Positions 1 through 9,139 are shown, counted from the stretch's first letter. The stretch: 64,000 nt of DNA from Croceitalea rosinachiae (GCF_031846445.1 NZ_JAVRHR010000002.1:558001-622000); one strand, 5' to 3'. Notes: generated from the sequence alone by a model not told the origin. Translations and numbers: made by a program.

Positions 1-148
1 CCCTAAAGAAATGACGTGCTGTTTCTTGACCTGCCCCTATCTCTGCAAAAGTTCCGTAGATATCAGGCTGTAGATTTATTCGCAGCGTTTTAGCCTTGAT
101 TGAGGGTATGTTCTCAAACTCTTTAATCTTATTGGCAATAGTGCTCAT
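1..148 (-). CDS. Conserved protein of unknown role, N-terminal part only
   Basis: The reading frame starts at ATG (148..146) and runs off the left edge, giving 49 residues that begin MSTIANKIKEF and contain the stretch YGTFAEIGAGQETARHFFR. I know this N-terminus from a long (about 480 residue) soluble family conserved in Bacteroidota and other phyla, whose database names are inconsistent; I do not know its reaction. The gene is divergent from the MBL hydrolase at 225, with 76 bp between them that must hold both promoters. The family recognition is from memory of the motif, not from a search. Confidence 0.65.
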   Translation of the reverse strand, partial: MSTIANKIKEFENIPSIKAKTLRINLQPDIYGTFAEIGAGQETARHFFR

Positions 149-224
149 GGGTAGTCATTTGTTGTTAACAAAGTTAAGAAGTTAAGAAAATCTTTTACAC
201 AAATAAGTTATAATTTTGATTTAA

Positions 225-1001
225 ATGAAACAAAGCTTAAATGTTACTTTTTTGGGTACTGGCACTTCTCAGGGAATCCCTATTTTAGGCAGTAAACATC
301 CTGTATGTTTAAGTAACAATTCAAAGGATAAGAGGCTTCGCGTTTCTGTGTTGGTTTCTTGGGGTGATTATAATTATGTAATTGATTGCGGCCCTGATTT
401 TAGACAACAATTATTGATCAATCCTATAGAAAAATTAGATGGTATTCTTTTTACCCATGAACATGCTGACCATACTGCAGGCATTGATGATATTCGCCCC
501 TTTTTCTTTCGTCAAGGCGATATTCCAATTTATGCCCATGAACGGGTAGTTATTGCTTTAAAAAGACGCTTTGATTATATTTTTGCCAATGAGGATAGGT
601 ATCCAGGTGCCCCGGCAGTAACTATAAACTTGGTGGACAAGGAAACTTCTTTTGAGCTTTCTGGTTTACAAGTAACGCCAATTGAAGTATGGCATAATCG
701 ATTACCAGTTTTGGGGTATCGCATACATGATTTTGTGTACTTGACTGATGTAAAACGAGTGGAAGAATCAGAAATGGAAAAGCTTAGAAACTGTAAGGTG
801 CTTGTAGTGAATGCCCTACGTATTGATCCCCATCATTCTCATTTTAATTTGGAAGAAGCCTTAGAATTTGCCGAAGAAGTAGGGGCAGAACGTACATATT
901 TTACCCATATTAGCCATTTGTTGGGCTTTCATGAGGAAGTTGAAAAGAATTTGCCTGAAAATGTGTTTTTAGCGTATGATAATTTAAAAATCACGATTTA
1001 A
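225..1001 (+). CDS. MBL-fold metallo-hydrolase (PhnP-like)
   Basis: A 258-residue cytoplasmic protein of the metallo-beta-lactamase fold. It starts with the LGTGTSQGIP strand-loop typical of the PhnP / tRNase Z-like branch and carries the zinc motif HEHADH (H78, H80, D82, H83). Later come a possible ligand Asp in YLTDVKR and His residues in FTHISHLLGFH near the C-terminus. PhnP itself cleaves cyclic phosphodiesters, but the substrate here cannot be read from sequence. The stop codon directly abuts the ATG of the next gene, so the two are probably cotranscribed. A TAATTTTG element lies 7 bp before the start codon. Confidence 0.9.
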   Translation: MKQSLNVTFLGTGTSQGIPILGSKHPVCLSNNSKDKRLRVSVLVSWGDYNYVIDCGPDFRQQLLINPIEKLDGILFTHEHADHTAGIDDIRPFFFRQGDIPIYAHERVVIALKRRFDYIFANEDRYPGAPAVTINLVDKETSFELSGLQVTPIEVWHNRLPVLGYRIHDFVYLTDVKRVEESEMEKLRNCKVLVVNALRIDPHHSHFNLEEALEFAEEVGAERTYFTHISHLLGFHEEVEKNLPENVFLAYDNLKITI

Positions 1002-1496
1002 ATGAAAAAAAATATTTTTTTATACCTGTTTGTTTTTGCGGCACTCATTTTGTTGTACTCACTTGTTACCGGTAATAAAATTCAGAAAGAAAATGAGGCA
1101 GCTATCCTAAAGTTGCAGGGCGAAGTAGAGACGCTAAAAGATTCTGTTCAAAAAGAAAAATTAATGGTGCTGGATATGCAGTATTTTTCATTGGAAAACA
1201 ATGATGATGCCTTGGCCTATTACGACCATTTGAACTTGAAAAAACCTACCCGATATATTGAGGACAAGCTTTTAGAAACCAATGAAAAAAAAGGTGATAA
1301 TCCTTTAATACCCTATGAAGGAATGCAAAGCGACTTTAAAATCAACAAAATCAAAGTAATGAACCACAGATGGATCGTTGCTGACTTCTCTGATGGTCAA
1401 TACTGGGGTGATATAGTTATTAAATATGAACTCAAAGACGATTTAAGTGTTGATTTCACACTCTTAGATCACTTACTATATACCCGCAGCAATTAA
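1002..1496 (+). CDS. Membrane-anchored protein of unknown function
   Basis: This 164-residue protein has one N-terminal hydrophobic segment (about residues 4-24, FLYLFVFAALILLYSLVTG) and then a heptad-like stretch (about 28-58) that could form a short coiled coil. The remainder is a soluble domain ending in alternating polar/hydrophobic strands (WIVADFSDGQYWGDIVIKYEL). I would expect a signal-anchor with the domain in the periplasm. It starts at the base after the stop of the MBL hydrolase gene, so translation is probably coupled. I do not recognise the family. It converges on the Gfo/Idh gene with only 14 bp between stop codons. Confidence 0.75.
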   Translation: MKKNIFLYLFVFAALILLYSLVTGNKIQKENEAAILKLQGEVETLKDSVQKEKLMVLDMQYFSLENNDDALAYYDHLNLKKPTRYIEDKLLETNEKKGDNPLIPYEGMQSDFKINKIKVMNHRWIVADFSDGQYWGDIVIKYELKDDLSVDFTLLDHLLYTRSN

Positions 1497-1510
1497 GTAA
1501 AAAGCGTATT

Positions 1511-2968
1511 TTAAAACACTCGATAATCACCGCTTAAATATTGATTCGCTTCTTCTTCAGAAAATCTAGCATTTTCACTATCCCAGTGTAATGTTTGATT
1601 TGGAAAGCGACCTGCAATCACACCTAATAAAATAGTTTCTGTCAACCTTGAGGCATAAGAAAATGGAGCCGTACATTCATCTTCACCTAAGCACGCATCA
1701 ACGAATTGATGGTAATGTTTTGGACCTTCAGAAGCATAATCGCGAATTGGTTTGCCCATGTTATTGGCCTTTTCAACAGCTTCTATTTCGGCAGATATAT
1801 CAACATATTGACCATCAACAATTTTTTGAGGTAATTGCATAAAGTGGGGTAGGAGCAAGCGGCCTTTGTCTCCAATAAACATAGCACCTTGTTCAGGCAG
1901 TTGACCTTCAGAAGCAGTTTTGGTTTCTAAAGACATTTTATCTTCCATAGAAGCCTCTTCACTTTCATCATTAGTTTGAACTGCAGCACCGGGCAGTTCT
2001 AAATCGTCGTGCCCAGATGGAGCTCCAGGTCCATCTGACCAAATCCATTTTAAGGTCTGAGCGGTATACGCCGTGCCTGGAAACTCATAAGTCACCATAT
2101 TGTTTTCTGGAAACCCAAATCCATTGGATTGTCTGCACTCGTTTTTGATGGTAATTGGCACGTCTAATGCCAATGCATTATAAGGAGTATCAAAAATATG
2201 AACGCCCATGTCACCTAAAGTTCCACAACCATAGTCCATAAGTTTACGCCAGTTACCTGGGTGATAAACCCCTTCTTTATATGGTCTTTCAGCTGATGTT
2301 CCCAGCCAAAGGTTCCAATCAAGCGTTTCAGGAACAGTATCTTCCCCTTCTGGGATAGGACCATCATAGCCCCAATTTTTTGGTGACCAGGCCCGTACCG
2401 TATGCACTTTTCCTATAATACCAGATTGAATTAATAATGTTGCCAGTTTATAGTCATAGAATGAATGCACTTGAATGCCCATCTGGGTTATCAATCCTTT
2501 TTCAGCGGCTACTTTATTCATTTCACGTGCCTCTGAAACATAGTGCGTAAGGGGCTTTTGGCAGTAAACAGATTTGTTAATATTCATTGCCATTAATGAG
2601 GCGGGAGCATGTGTATGATCAGGTGTTGACACTATTACAGCGTCTATTTCATCTTTAATTTCTTCAAACATCGATCTGTAATCGGTGAAAGTCTTTGCAT
2701 TTGGATGCAAGGCTTTAGCAGCAGCCAAATTAGAGGCATCGACATCACAAAGGGCTACGACATCAACTTTTGCATGTGAAGAAATATCCCTCAAATCTTC
2801 TCCCCCCATATTTCCAACACCAATATGTGCCGTTCTGAGTCTTTCCATTTTAGGAGCAGCGATTGATTTACTTTTTTCTTCTTCTTTACAGGCTAAAAAA
2901 ATAGAAGGCATCACAGCAGTAGATGATGCTAGGATGGCTGATTTTTTAAGGAAGTCTCTTTTTTTCAT
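1511..2968 (-). CDS. Gfo/Idh/MocA-family oxidoreductase, exported
   Basis: A 485-residue NAD(P)-dependent oxidoreductase. The N-terminus (MKKRDFLKKSAILAS) leads to FLAC at residue 27, which could be a lipobox or the end of a Tat-like signal, so the protein acts outside the cytoplasm. The Rossmann glycines are at GVGNMGG (50-56), and the family EKP motif appears as CQKP (136-139), a variant I know from exported Bacteroidota members. These enzymes oxidise or reduce sugar hydroxyls, commonly at C3. The gene follows the DUF1080 gene by 18 bp, which suggests a joint role in 3-keto-sugar processing. The acidic insert around residues 330-355 is notable. Confidence 0.9.
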   Translation of the reverse strand: MKKRDFLKKSAILASSTAVMPSIFLACKEEEKSKSIAAPKMERLRTAHIGVGNMGGEDLRDISSHAKVDVVALCDVDASNLAAAKALHPNAKTFTDYRSMFEEIKDEIDAVIVSTPDHTHAPASLMAMNINKSVYCQKPLTHYVSEAREMNKVAAEKGLITQMGIQVHSFYDYKLATLLIQSGIIGKVHTVRAWSPKNWGYDGPIPEGEDTVPETLDWNLWLGTSAERPYKEGVYHPGNWRKLMDYGCGTLGDMGVHIFDTPYNALALDVPITIKNECRQSNGFGFPENNMVTYEFPGTAYTAQTLKWIWSDGPGAPSGHDDLELPGAAVQTNDESEEASMEDKMSLETKTASEGQLPEQGAMFIGDKGRLLLPHFMQLPQKIVDGQYVDISAEIEAVEKANNMGKPIRDYASEGPKHYHQFVDACLGEDECTAPFSYASRLTETILLGVIAGRFPNQTLHWDSENARFSEEEANQYLSGDYRVF

Positions 2969-2986
2969 GGTTGAAGTATGATATAA

Positions 2987-3778
2987 TTACAATTCTTTGA
3001 TCTTAATGTTTCGGAACCAAATTGGACTTGAATGGTCTTGTAAGCCGATATACCCTGTTTTGAATTTGCCATAATCAGGACTGTTTTTCCATTTGTCAGA
3101 ATTTTTCTTTTTGTGCCAGTCATCTGACCAAGGTATAAATGAAAGTACTTGTTTGCCATTTAACCAATGTTCAACTTTATCAGGGGTAAAAACTATTTTA
3201 GAAGAATTCCATTCTCCGGCCGGATATAAATTCTTTTTTGTGGAATCTGCAGGGTGCATTGCATAATCAGAAGCTGTTCGCTGCAAAGGCTTTAATTCAT
3301 TAGGTTTTTTTGTATACCCAAGACTTGTATTATAAGCAGTTAAATCATGTATATTGGCATAGTTCTCATCATCAATTAATTGATATTCAGGTGATACTAC
3401 CGGCGGACCGTCATAACCTTCTTGTACATGATAAAAAATCCCACTATTTCCGCCCTTAGGTAGTTTCCATTCTAAGTATAGTTCAAAATTGTCGAACTCC
3501 TTAGCGCCAAAAATAATATCTTCTCCACCAGTATAGTCTTGTTCTAAGCCTAATTGAGTATCAAAAGTAAGTGTGCTGTCTTTTATGACCCAGCCAGGCG
3601 GAAGCTTATCTGAATTATAGCCACGCCAACCTTCTAAGGAACTACCATCAAATAGGTAAGTCCAACTTTGACCTTCTTTTTCCTTACTGGAACTGATGGT
3701 ATCTGCATCTGTCTTCTTAGAAGAATTGCAAGAAACTAAAAGACCAACAGCAATAATGGGAATAAAGAATTTTGACAT
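2987..3778 (-). CDS. DUF1080 (3-keto-glycoside hydrolase/lyase-like) lipoprotein
   Basis: A 263-residue lipoprotein: a hydrophobic signal ends in LLVSC with the lipidated Cys at 17. The body is a concanavalin-like jelly roll of the DUF1080 type, seen in FDGSSLEGWRGYNSDKLPPGW, the GNSGIFYHVQE core and the terminal GYIGLQDHSSPIWFRNIKIKEL. Members have been linked to cleavage of 3-keto-glycosides made by Gfo/Idh enzymes, and such an oxidoreductase gene follows 18 bp downstream. The ATG at 3778 is used; a TTG one codon earlier is unlikely. Substrate is not predictable. Confidence 0.9.
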   Translation of the reverse strand: MSKFFIPIIAVGLLVSCNSSKKTDADTISSSKEKEGQSWTYLFDGSSLEGWRGYNSDKLPPGWVIKDSTLTFDTQLGLEQDYTGGEDIIFGAKEFDNFELYLEWKLPKGGNSGIFYHVQEGYDGPPVVSPEYQLIDDENYANIHDLTAYNTSLGYTKKPNELKPLQRTASDYAMHPADSTKKNLYPAGEWNSSKIVFTPDKVEHWLNGKQVLSFIPWSDDWHKKKNSDKWKNSPDYGKFKTGYIGLQDHSSPIWFRNIKIKEL

Positions 3779-3850
3779 CAATTTTAGTTAAGTTTGGTTA
3801 ATTCCTTTAAAACTAAAAACAAAATTCCGAATAGTACAATTTTGTGTATG

Positions 3851-4519
3851 TTATTTTGAGTTCATGATATTTTCCAGCCAAGTACAAAAAGAGTAAAAGT
3901 TTTGGGGTGCTACACCATGACCTACGGGAAACTCCTCAAACCTATGTTCAATTCCCAATTTATTAAGAATTGCTGGCGCACGTTGAGCCCATTCTATCGG
4001 TATTACTTGGTCCACTTGACCATGGGATGCGTAAATATTCAAATTGGTATGGTCTTTATTTTTATAGCCCTCCACCAAAATACCTTCATTGATATAACCG
4101 CTCAAGGCAATGACATTTTTGATTTTTTCAGGATATGATAAAGCAACTGCATAACTCAATATAGTACCTTGACTGAACCCCAATAAAGATATTCTAGAAC
4201 CATTTAATCCATATGCCGTGCAAGCTTCTTCTATAAAGGCAATAATTTTATCTCGTGACTCGATGGCTTGCCCATCATCACTCCATTTCCCATTTTGGGC
4301 ATCAAAATTAATAGCATACCATGCATGCCCAAAAGGTTCCAAATCATAGGGTGCACGTACTGAAATTATAAATAACTCTTCAGGTAACTCACTTGAAAAT
4401 GAGAATAAATCCTCTTCATTGCTTCCATAACCATGAAGCATAAAGAGAACAGGGGTATCTAACGTTTTATGCTTAGGGGAACGCATAAGATATTCTAGAG
4501 AAAGCGGAATTTGGGACAT
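3851..4519 (-). CDS. Alpha/beta hydrolase, carboxylesterase/phospholipase family
   Basis: A 222-residue cytoplasmic serine hydrolase of the small carboxylesterase (YpfH/Est-like) group. LFMLHGYGSNEEDL supplies the oxyanion region, GFSQG holds the nucleophile Ser116, the Asp lies in HGQVDQVIP and the His in PVGHGVAP. All three catalytic residues are present. It is the last gene of a minus-strand operon, 23 bp after the DUF4870-like gene. The natural ester or thioester substrate is unknown. Confidence 0.9.
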   Translation of the reverse strand: MSQIPLSLEYLMRSPKHKTLDTPVLFMLHGYGSNEEDLFSFSSELPEELFIISVRAPYDLEPFGHAWYAINFDAQNGKWSDDGQAIESRDKIIAFIEEACTAYGLNGSRISLLGFSQGTILSYAVALSYPEKIKNVIALSGYINEGILVEGYKNKDHTNLNIYASHGQVDQVIPIEWAQRAPAILNKLGIEHRFEEFPVGHGVAPQNFYSFCTWLENIMNSK

Positions 4520-4542
4520 TTTTAAGTATAAGTAATTTGATT

Positions 4543-4872
4543 TTAGCTAATAAATGTAAACCATTTTTGAAAATAGCTACCTACAATAGGTATTTCCTTT
4601 TTGTTACCATTTAAAGCCTGCATAAAACCAAACCCCCAAAGAAATAGATACAATAAGAACAATACTAAAGATGCATAAGCAATGCCGGTAAAGGTCAATC
4701 CAATAGCTAGAGCATGAAAAAATAGGTGAATTCCGAACGCCTGACGAATATGAAACCTAGCAAAAGCATTCTTTGGCTCAAGGTTCATCGTAATGGCAAT
4801 TAAACTACCAACAATAGTTAAATACGCAACTATAGCTGCTGTTTTTCCGGCTGTGACATCATCTTTAGTCAT
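4543..4872 (-). CDS. DUF4870-like small membrane protein
   Basis: A 109-residue integral membrane protein with about three hydrophobic segments (roughly 12-30, 48-68, 70-90). The pattern KTAAIVAYLTIVGSLIA ... FHIRQAFGIHL resembles DUF4870-type proteins, where a short amphipathic HIRQA stretch follows the first membrane segment. Its start codon lies 8 bp inside the end of the dihydroorotase-like gene, so the two are translationally coupled. Role unknown. Confidence 0.8.
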   Translation of the reverse strand: MTKDDVTAGKTAAIVAYLTIVGSLIAITMNLEPKNAFARFHIRQAFGIHLFFHALAIGLTFTGIAYASLVLFLLYLFLWGFGFMQALNGNKKEIPIVGSYFQKWFTFIS

Positions 4873-6124
4873 TCAAGTGTATTTTGCCTTTGTTGATAAT
4901 GCCATAAACACTGCCCTTCATTTCCTGATCTAAAAAGATTGCATTTTTAGATTTTGACAAAATGTGCTCCTCTTTAAAAGAATACGTACTATTTGGATTG
5001 AACAAAGTTAGATTGGCAATCGCCCCTTGTTCAATAGTTGGAGTTGGAATTCCAAATCGTTCCCTCCCTTTTGAAAGTAAGCTTATGGTTTCATCGAGAC
5101 CAAGTAAATTATGGAGCGCGCCAAAGGCACTTTCTAAACCAATAGAACCATATTGAGCATTGTCAAACTCCATTCGCTTTTCCTCAATATCCATAGGACG
5201 GTGATCTGAGGTTACGAAATCTATGGTGCCGTTTTGGAGTCCTTTTAAGAGGGCATTGCTATCTTTCTTAGTTCGTAAAGGTGGTTTTACTTTATAGTTT
5301 GTATCAAAGGTTTCAAGTTCCGAATCTGTTAGGCAAAGATTATGAATTGAAACACTTGTGGTAACGTCAAGTCCTTTTTTCTTAGCGTCGGCAATTAACT
5401 TTACAGCCCCAGCACTTGAAATTGTGGGAATATGTAGTTTACCACCGGTATACCCTAAAATAAAGAGGTCACGCGCTATTTGAAGCTCTTCGGATAATGC
5501 AGGAATTCCTTTTAAGCCAAGGCGAGTTGAAACCTCACCTTCATTAACTATTCCTTTTCCGCTTATGGCTACGTCTTCTGGGTAAGAGAACACTAAACCA
5601 TTAAAATTTTGGGTATAAAGCAGTGCAATTTTTAATAGATTACTATTTGAGAGAGCCTTTTTATAGTCATAGAACCCAACTGCCCCCATAGTTTGCATAT
5701 CATACAGTTCGGCAAGTGCTTTACATTCACTATTTACAGTTAGCGCTCCAATGGGATGCAAATTAGTTGTGCTGCCATTGGCTCTATCTTTTAAGAAAAT
5801 GATGTCTGAACCAGAATCGGGCAATGGATTTGTGTTTGGATTTAATAGAATATCTGTAAATCCACTTTTTGCTGCTACTTTTAAACCATCAGAAATAGTT
5901 TCTCTTTCTTCATAACCTGGTTCGCCATAACTTACACTGGTATCAAACCAACCAATAGAAATATGTAGGTTATCTAGTTCGATTTCTTTCGTATTGCCAG
6001 GAAGTGCAATATTCATAGCAATTTTTTCAATTGTACCATTTTTAATGAGAATATCCCTCTTTTTTTGATGAATGGAAGGGTTAGAGGGAGCACTAATTTT
6101 GGCAGACTTAAGAAGTATGTTCAT
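4865..6124 (-). CDS. Dihydroorotase-like protein lacking the metal-binding residues
   Basis: A 419-residue amidohydrolase-fold protein clearly related to type I dihydroorotases: NEGEVSTRLGLKGIPALSEEL and SDHRP align with PyrC. The metal site is gone: the HxH motif is S63-V-S65, the His of HCED is Tyr181 (YPED), and the second His of HIAH is Thr234 (HIPT); only the late Asp (D307) remains. It is therefore probably not a dihydroorotase, and may be a structural partner like the non-catalytic PyrC' of pseudomonads (inference). ATG 6124 overlaps the TGA of the BatA-type gene as ATGA; the longer frame to 6193 has no better start. Confidence 0.85.
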   Translation of the reverse strand: MNILLKSAKISAPSNPSIHQKKRDILIKNGTIEKIAMNIALPGNTKEIELDNLHISIGWFDTSVSYGEPGYEERETISDGLKVAAKSGFTDILLNPNTNPLPDSGSDIIFLKDRANGSTTNLHPIGALTVNSECKALAELYDMQTMGAVGFYDYKKALSNSNLLKIALLYTQNFNGLVFSYPEDVAISGKGIVNEGEVSTRLGLKGIPALSEELQIARDLFILGYTGGKLHIPTISSAGAVKLIADAKKKGLDVTTSVSIHNLCLTDSELETFDTNYKVKPPLRTKKDSNALLKGLQNGTIDFVTSDHRPMDIEEKRMEFDNAQYGSIGLESAFGALHNLLGLDETISLLSKGRERFGIPTPTIEQGAIANLTLFNPNSTYSFKEEHILSKSKNAIFLDQEMKGSVYGIINKGKIHLND

Positions 6125-8043
6125 GCAAGAAATTTTTGAATCAGCAATTCCACCAGAGCGAAAACCAAGGCAAAAATAACAAACCATTTCCAATAGTTGT
6201 AAATTGAATTGTCTTCTGCTAATTCTGCAAAAAGTTTGGGTACTGTATTTTGAAACGATGCAGCTTCCATTTGACTTGCATCTTGATAGGTTAAATTGCT
6301 CTCTTCTCGTGGATAATTAAAGCTGATAAGCCCTAGAGTATCTGTTTTAGTGATTACCACATAAGTTCCATCTTCATTTGGGTTATCATCAAAAGCCAAG
6401 CTTAGTTTATTTGCGAAAGATTGCTGCCTCGGAATAAATTCAGCATCATCTTTTATCAAACGTACTATATTATCTTTTTCAAGAGTGGCAGCTATATCAA
6501 TTTGATTTTGGGTATTCATGCTAAGATATAGTTCACTCTTCTTAAGACTTAACAGCCCCATATTATAGAATGTGGGAACTATAAGCGGGGAAGCTATAAA
6601 ATTGGAGTTTTCTTTTTCCAATGCTGAAGTAAATACAAAGAGGTTTCCGGTATTTAATAAAAACGGTTCACCATTAGCAAAAGAAATTGCTGAGGTAGCC
6701 TTTTTATTAGACTTATAGAAGTTTTTGACACTAGGGTATTCAAAATTTGTGACTTTTTTTTCAAATACATTTTTGTACAAAGGATGCTCAAAAGCAATCG
6801 CTGAAATATTGAGTTCTAAAACAATTCGTTCTTGTAGTTGTAAACTATTAAAACCGGTAAGAAAGGTATTGTACGATGCTAAATCGCTATTTGCTGCAGG
6901 AATAATGACCAAATTCCCTCCATTTTGCTCAAATGACTCTAATATGGTCTGTAAGTTTGTTGGAATCTCTTCTAAACCATTTAAAATAATGAGGTTCTGT
7001 GTTTCGATTTGGCTATAATCAAGCTCATTCAAATCAAAACTTAAAAACTCAAATTCGCTCTGTGTAAATATTCGACTTAAAAAATCAGCATCGGTTTGAT
7101 TGATACTAAGTATTTTAATTTTTTCTTGTTCATTAACATTAAAATAAAATTGGTTGTCATAGCTAAGATCGTTATCATTTATAACTATGCGTCCTTTGAT
7201 TCTTTCTCTTTCTGGTATTGAAAAGATCACCTCACTTTTTAGTTTACCGCTAGATACTATAGCAGTTTTTGCAATCAGTCTATCGCCATTAAAAAGAGAA
7301 ATTGGCAAACTTTCTTCATTTTTAAGCCCAGATACAACGACATGCAGATCAGCTTGATTGTTTTGAGTATTTCCCAAATAAACAGAATCTATTGAAATAT
7401 TAGGGCTTTGTTCCGCTTCTAATTGAACTAGGTGAATATTTAATTCCTCAAAATCAGTTTCAGTTAATGACCCTATGCGGTTTTGAAAATCTGAAATTAT
7501 GATGGTGTTTTTAATACTTGAGTCATCATTGTTAAAAAAGTTTTTAGCTTTAAATACAATCTCGTTAAATGAAAGTTGTTTTTCAGTATGTTGAAGTGAT
7601 AAAAGAGAATTTTGAATTGCACTTAAGGTGGTTTCCCTAAAAGTTTCATCATTTGTGAAAAGTGTAAGTTCAGAAGTGGGCGGTACAGTTTTTAAAATAT
7701 CTTGAATTGACTTATCCAATAAGCTTAGGCCGTCCTGTTTACTTTGCATACTAAAGGAGTTATCTAAATAGATAACCGTCTCTTTTTCTTTGAGTGCATT
7801 TTTATTAGCAAAAAATGGTTGGGCAAAAGCAAGTACTAAACAAGTCAATAATGCTAAACGACTTAATAATAACAACCATTTTTTTATGGCACTGCTCTTT
7901 CGTGATTCAGCAACTACTTTTTGCAACATCGCAACATTGGTAAAAGCTGTTTTTTTAAAGCGACGGAGTTGGAAAAGATGAACAATGATTGGGATTAACA
8001 GTAATAGAAGGGCCCAAAGTAATTCTGGATGTTTAAACTGCAT
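6121..8043 (-). CDS. BatA-domain VWA membrane protein
   Basis: A 640-residue protein opening with the aerotolerance-regulator N-terminal (BatA) domain: two membrane segments (about 6-24 and 55-75) around a basic loop, beginning QFKHPELLWALLLLLIP. A von Willebrand A-like domain follows with a MIDAS-type DNSFS (94-98). The middle (about 320-420) resembles a class I glutamine amidotransferase-like fold, and a last hydrophobic helix lies at about 616-637. Such proteins are anchored in the inner membrane with the VWA domain exposed; their precise role is unsettled. First gene of the operon that continues into the dihydroorotase-like gene. Confidence 0.9.
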   Translation of the reverse strand: MQFKHPELLWALLLLLIPIIVHLFQLRRFKKTAFTNVAMLQKVVAESRKSSAIKKWLLLLSRLALLTCLVLAFAQPFFANKNALKEKETVIYLDNSFSMQSKQDGLSLLDKSIQDILKTVPPTSELTLFTNDETFRETTLSAIQNSLLSLQHTEKQLSFNEIVFKAKNFFNNDDSSIKNTIIISDFQNRIGSLTETDFEELNIHLVQLEAEQSPNISIDSVYLGNTQNNQADLHVVVSGLKNEESLPISLFNGDRLIAKTAIVSSGKLKSEVIFSIPERERIKGRIVINDNDLSYDNQFYFNVNEQEKIKILSINQTDADFLSRIFTQSEFEFLSFDLNELDYSQIETQNLIILNGLEEIPTNLQTILESFEQNGGNLVIIPAANSDLASYNTFLTGFNSLQLQERIVLELNISAIAFEHPLYKNVFEKKVTNFEYPSVKNFYKSNKKATSAISFANGEPFLLNTGNLFVFTSALEKENSNFIASPLIVPTFYNMGLLSLKKSELYLSMNTQNQIDIAATLEKDNIVRLIKDDAEFIPRQQSFANKLSLAFDDNPNEDGTYVVITKTDTLGLISFNYPREESNLTYQDASQMEAASFQNTVPKLFAELAEDNSIYNYWKWFVIFALVFALVELLIQKFLA

Positions 8044-8134
8044 TCCTCAATTTAATTATGTAAATATAAGCTATTGTCTCTTTTGACTCAAGAATGTCAG
8101 CTGTTAAGAGTTTGATAATTTTGTGCTATATCCT

Positions 8135-9139
8135 TCAACAAAAAAAGTAATAATCTGACATCGACTTCTGGTTTAAGGCGCTCAGATATGAGGTAATCTC
8201 ATTTTGAGCATCCCCATTTGCTACCGTTATGATACTTTGCGGTTTGTCCATACTGGCTAAGACTGAAAAATGGTTAAGCGGCTGACCATATATTTCTTTA
8301 TCTATTTTATTAGGATTGTCACATAGCCATGTAAATGGAATTTTACTATTTATTAGAACTTTGGCAATTGATTTCCCTTTAAAGCCCGCCCCCCATACAG
8401 CTAAGGGGCGTCTGCTATCATAATCTAACTTTAAGTAGTAGTGAATCTTAATATCTAGAAAATAGTTTTGCGCATAATGCTCATGGGTTCTTGAGGTACG
8501 CGTATCATAATCACGCCATAAATGTAAAATTTCAGTACAAGGAATCACTTTTAATCTTTTTTCATAAAAACGAAAGGTAAGATCATAGTCCTCTGGGTAA
8601 CGGTTTGGTCCAAAGGCCCCACAGGCTTCAAAGTCCTCACGATATACTAACCAACATGGTGATGGAATAACACACTCTTTATAAATTTCAGCATAATTAC
8701 TACCGTTTGAAGTCAGTTTATTCAACCATTTTTCATAACGAGAATAACCATCACTAATACCTCTTTCTGAGAAATAGCGCACTTGTCCTACTGATATGTA
8801 ACCTCTCCCATATTCGTTTAAAGAATTGACCATATGTTCTAATCGATTAGGTTTCATCATATCATCAGAATCCATACGGGTAATATATTCCCCTTTACAA
8901 TTTGAATAAGCCGTTTGTAAGGCAGGAATGATTCCTAGACCTTGATTATCAAAAACCTTTATTCTAGAGTCTTTTTTTGAGTACGATTTTACTAATTCTA
9001 GACTCGAATCTGTAGAATGGTCATTAACCGCAATAACTTCCCAATCTTGATAAGTTTGAGTTAAAATAGAATCTAAACATTCTGGTAAGAAATGTGCGGT
9101 GTTTTTAAAGGGAATGAGAATACTAATGAGTCTATTCAC
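8135..9139 (-). CDS. Glycosyltransferase family 2 (GT-A)
   Basis: A 334-residue glycosyltransferase. The GT-A fold is seen in SILIPFKNTAHFLPECLDSILTQTY, VNDHSTDSS and the metal-binding DSDD (90-93). The C-terminal part (WGAGFKGKSIAKVL, then DNPNK) resembles a small Rossmann-like nucleotide-binding tail found in some Bacteroidota GT2 proteins. I chose the GTG at 9139 because it overlaps the previous stop as GTGA and directly precedes the first strand; the longer frame begins at TTG 9154. No ATG occurs near the N-terminus. Acceptor unknown; last gene of a five-gene operon. Confidence 0.88.
   Translation of the reverse strand: MNRLISILIPFKNTAHFLPECLDSILTQTYQDWEVIAVNDHSTDSSLELVKSYSKKDSRIKVFDNQGLGIIPALQTAYSNCKGEYITRMDSDDMMKPNRLEHMVNSLNEYGRGYISVGQVRYFSERGISDGYSRYEKWLNKLTSNGSNYAEIYKECVIPSPCWLVYREDFEACGAFGPNRYPEDYDLTFRFYEKRLKVIPCTEILHLWRDYDTRTSRTHEHYAQNYFLDIKIHYYLKLDYDSRRPLAVWGAGFKGKSIAKVLINSKIPFTWLCDNPNKIDKEIYGQPLNHFSVLASMDKPQSIITVANGDAQNEITSYLSALNQKSMSDYYFFC

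Noticed and set aside
2685..2981. 98-codon plus-strand frame opposite the Gfo/Idh gene
   Set aside because: It mirrors the Rossmann-domain coding region and has no independent support.
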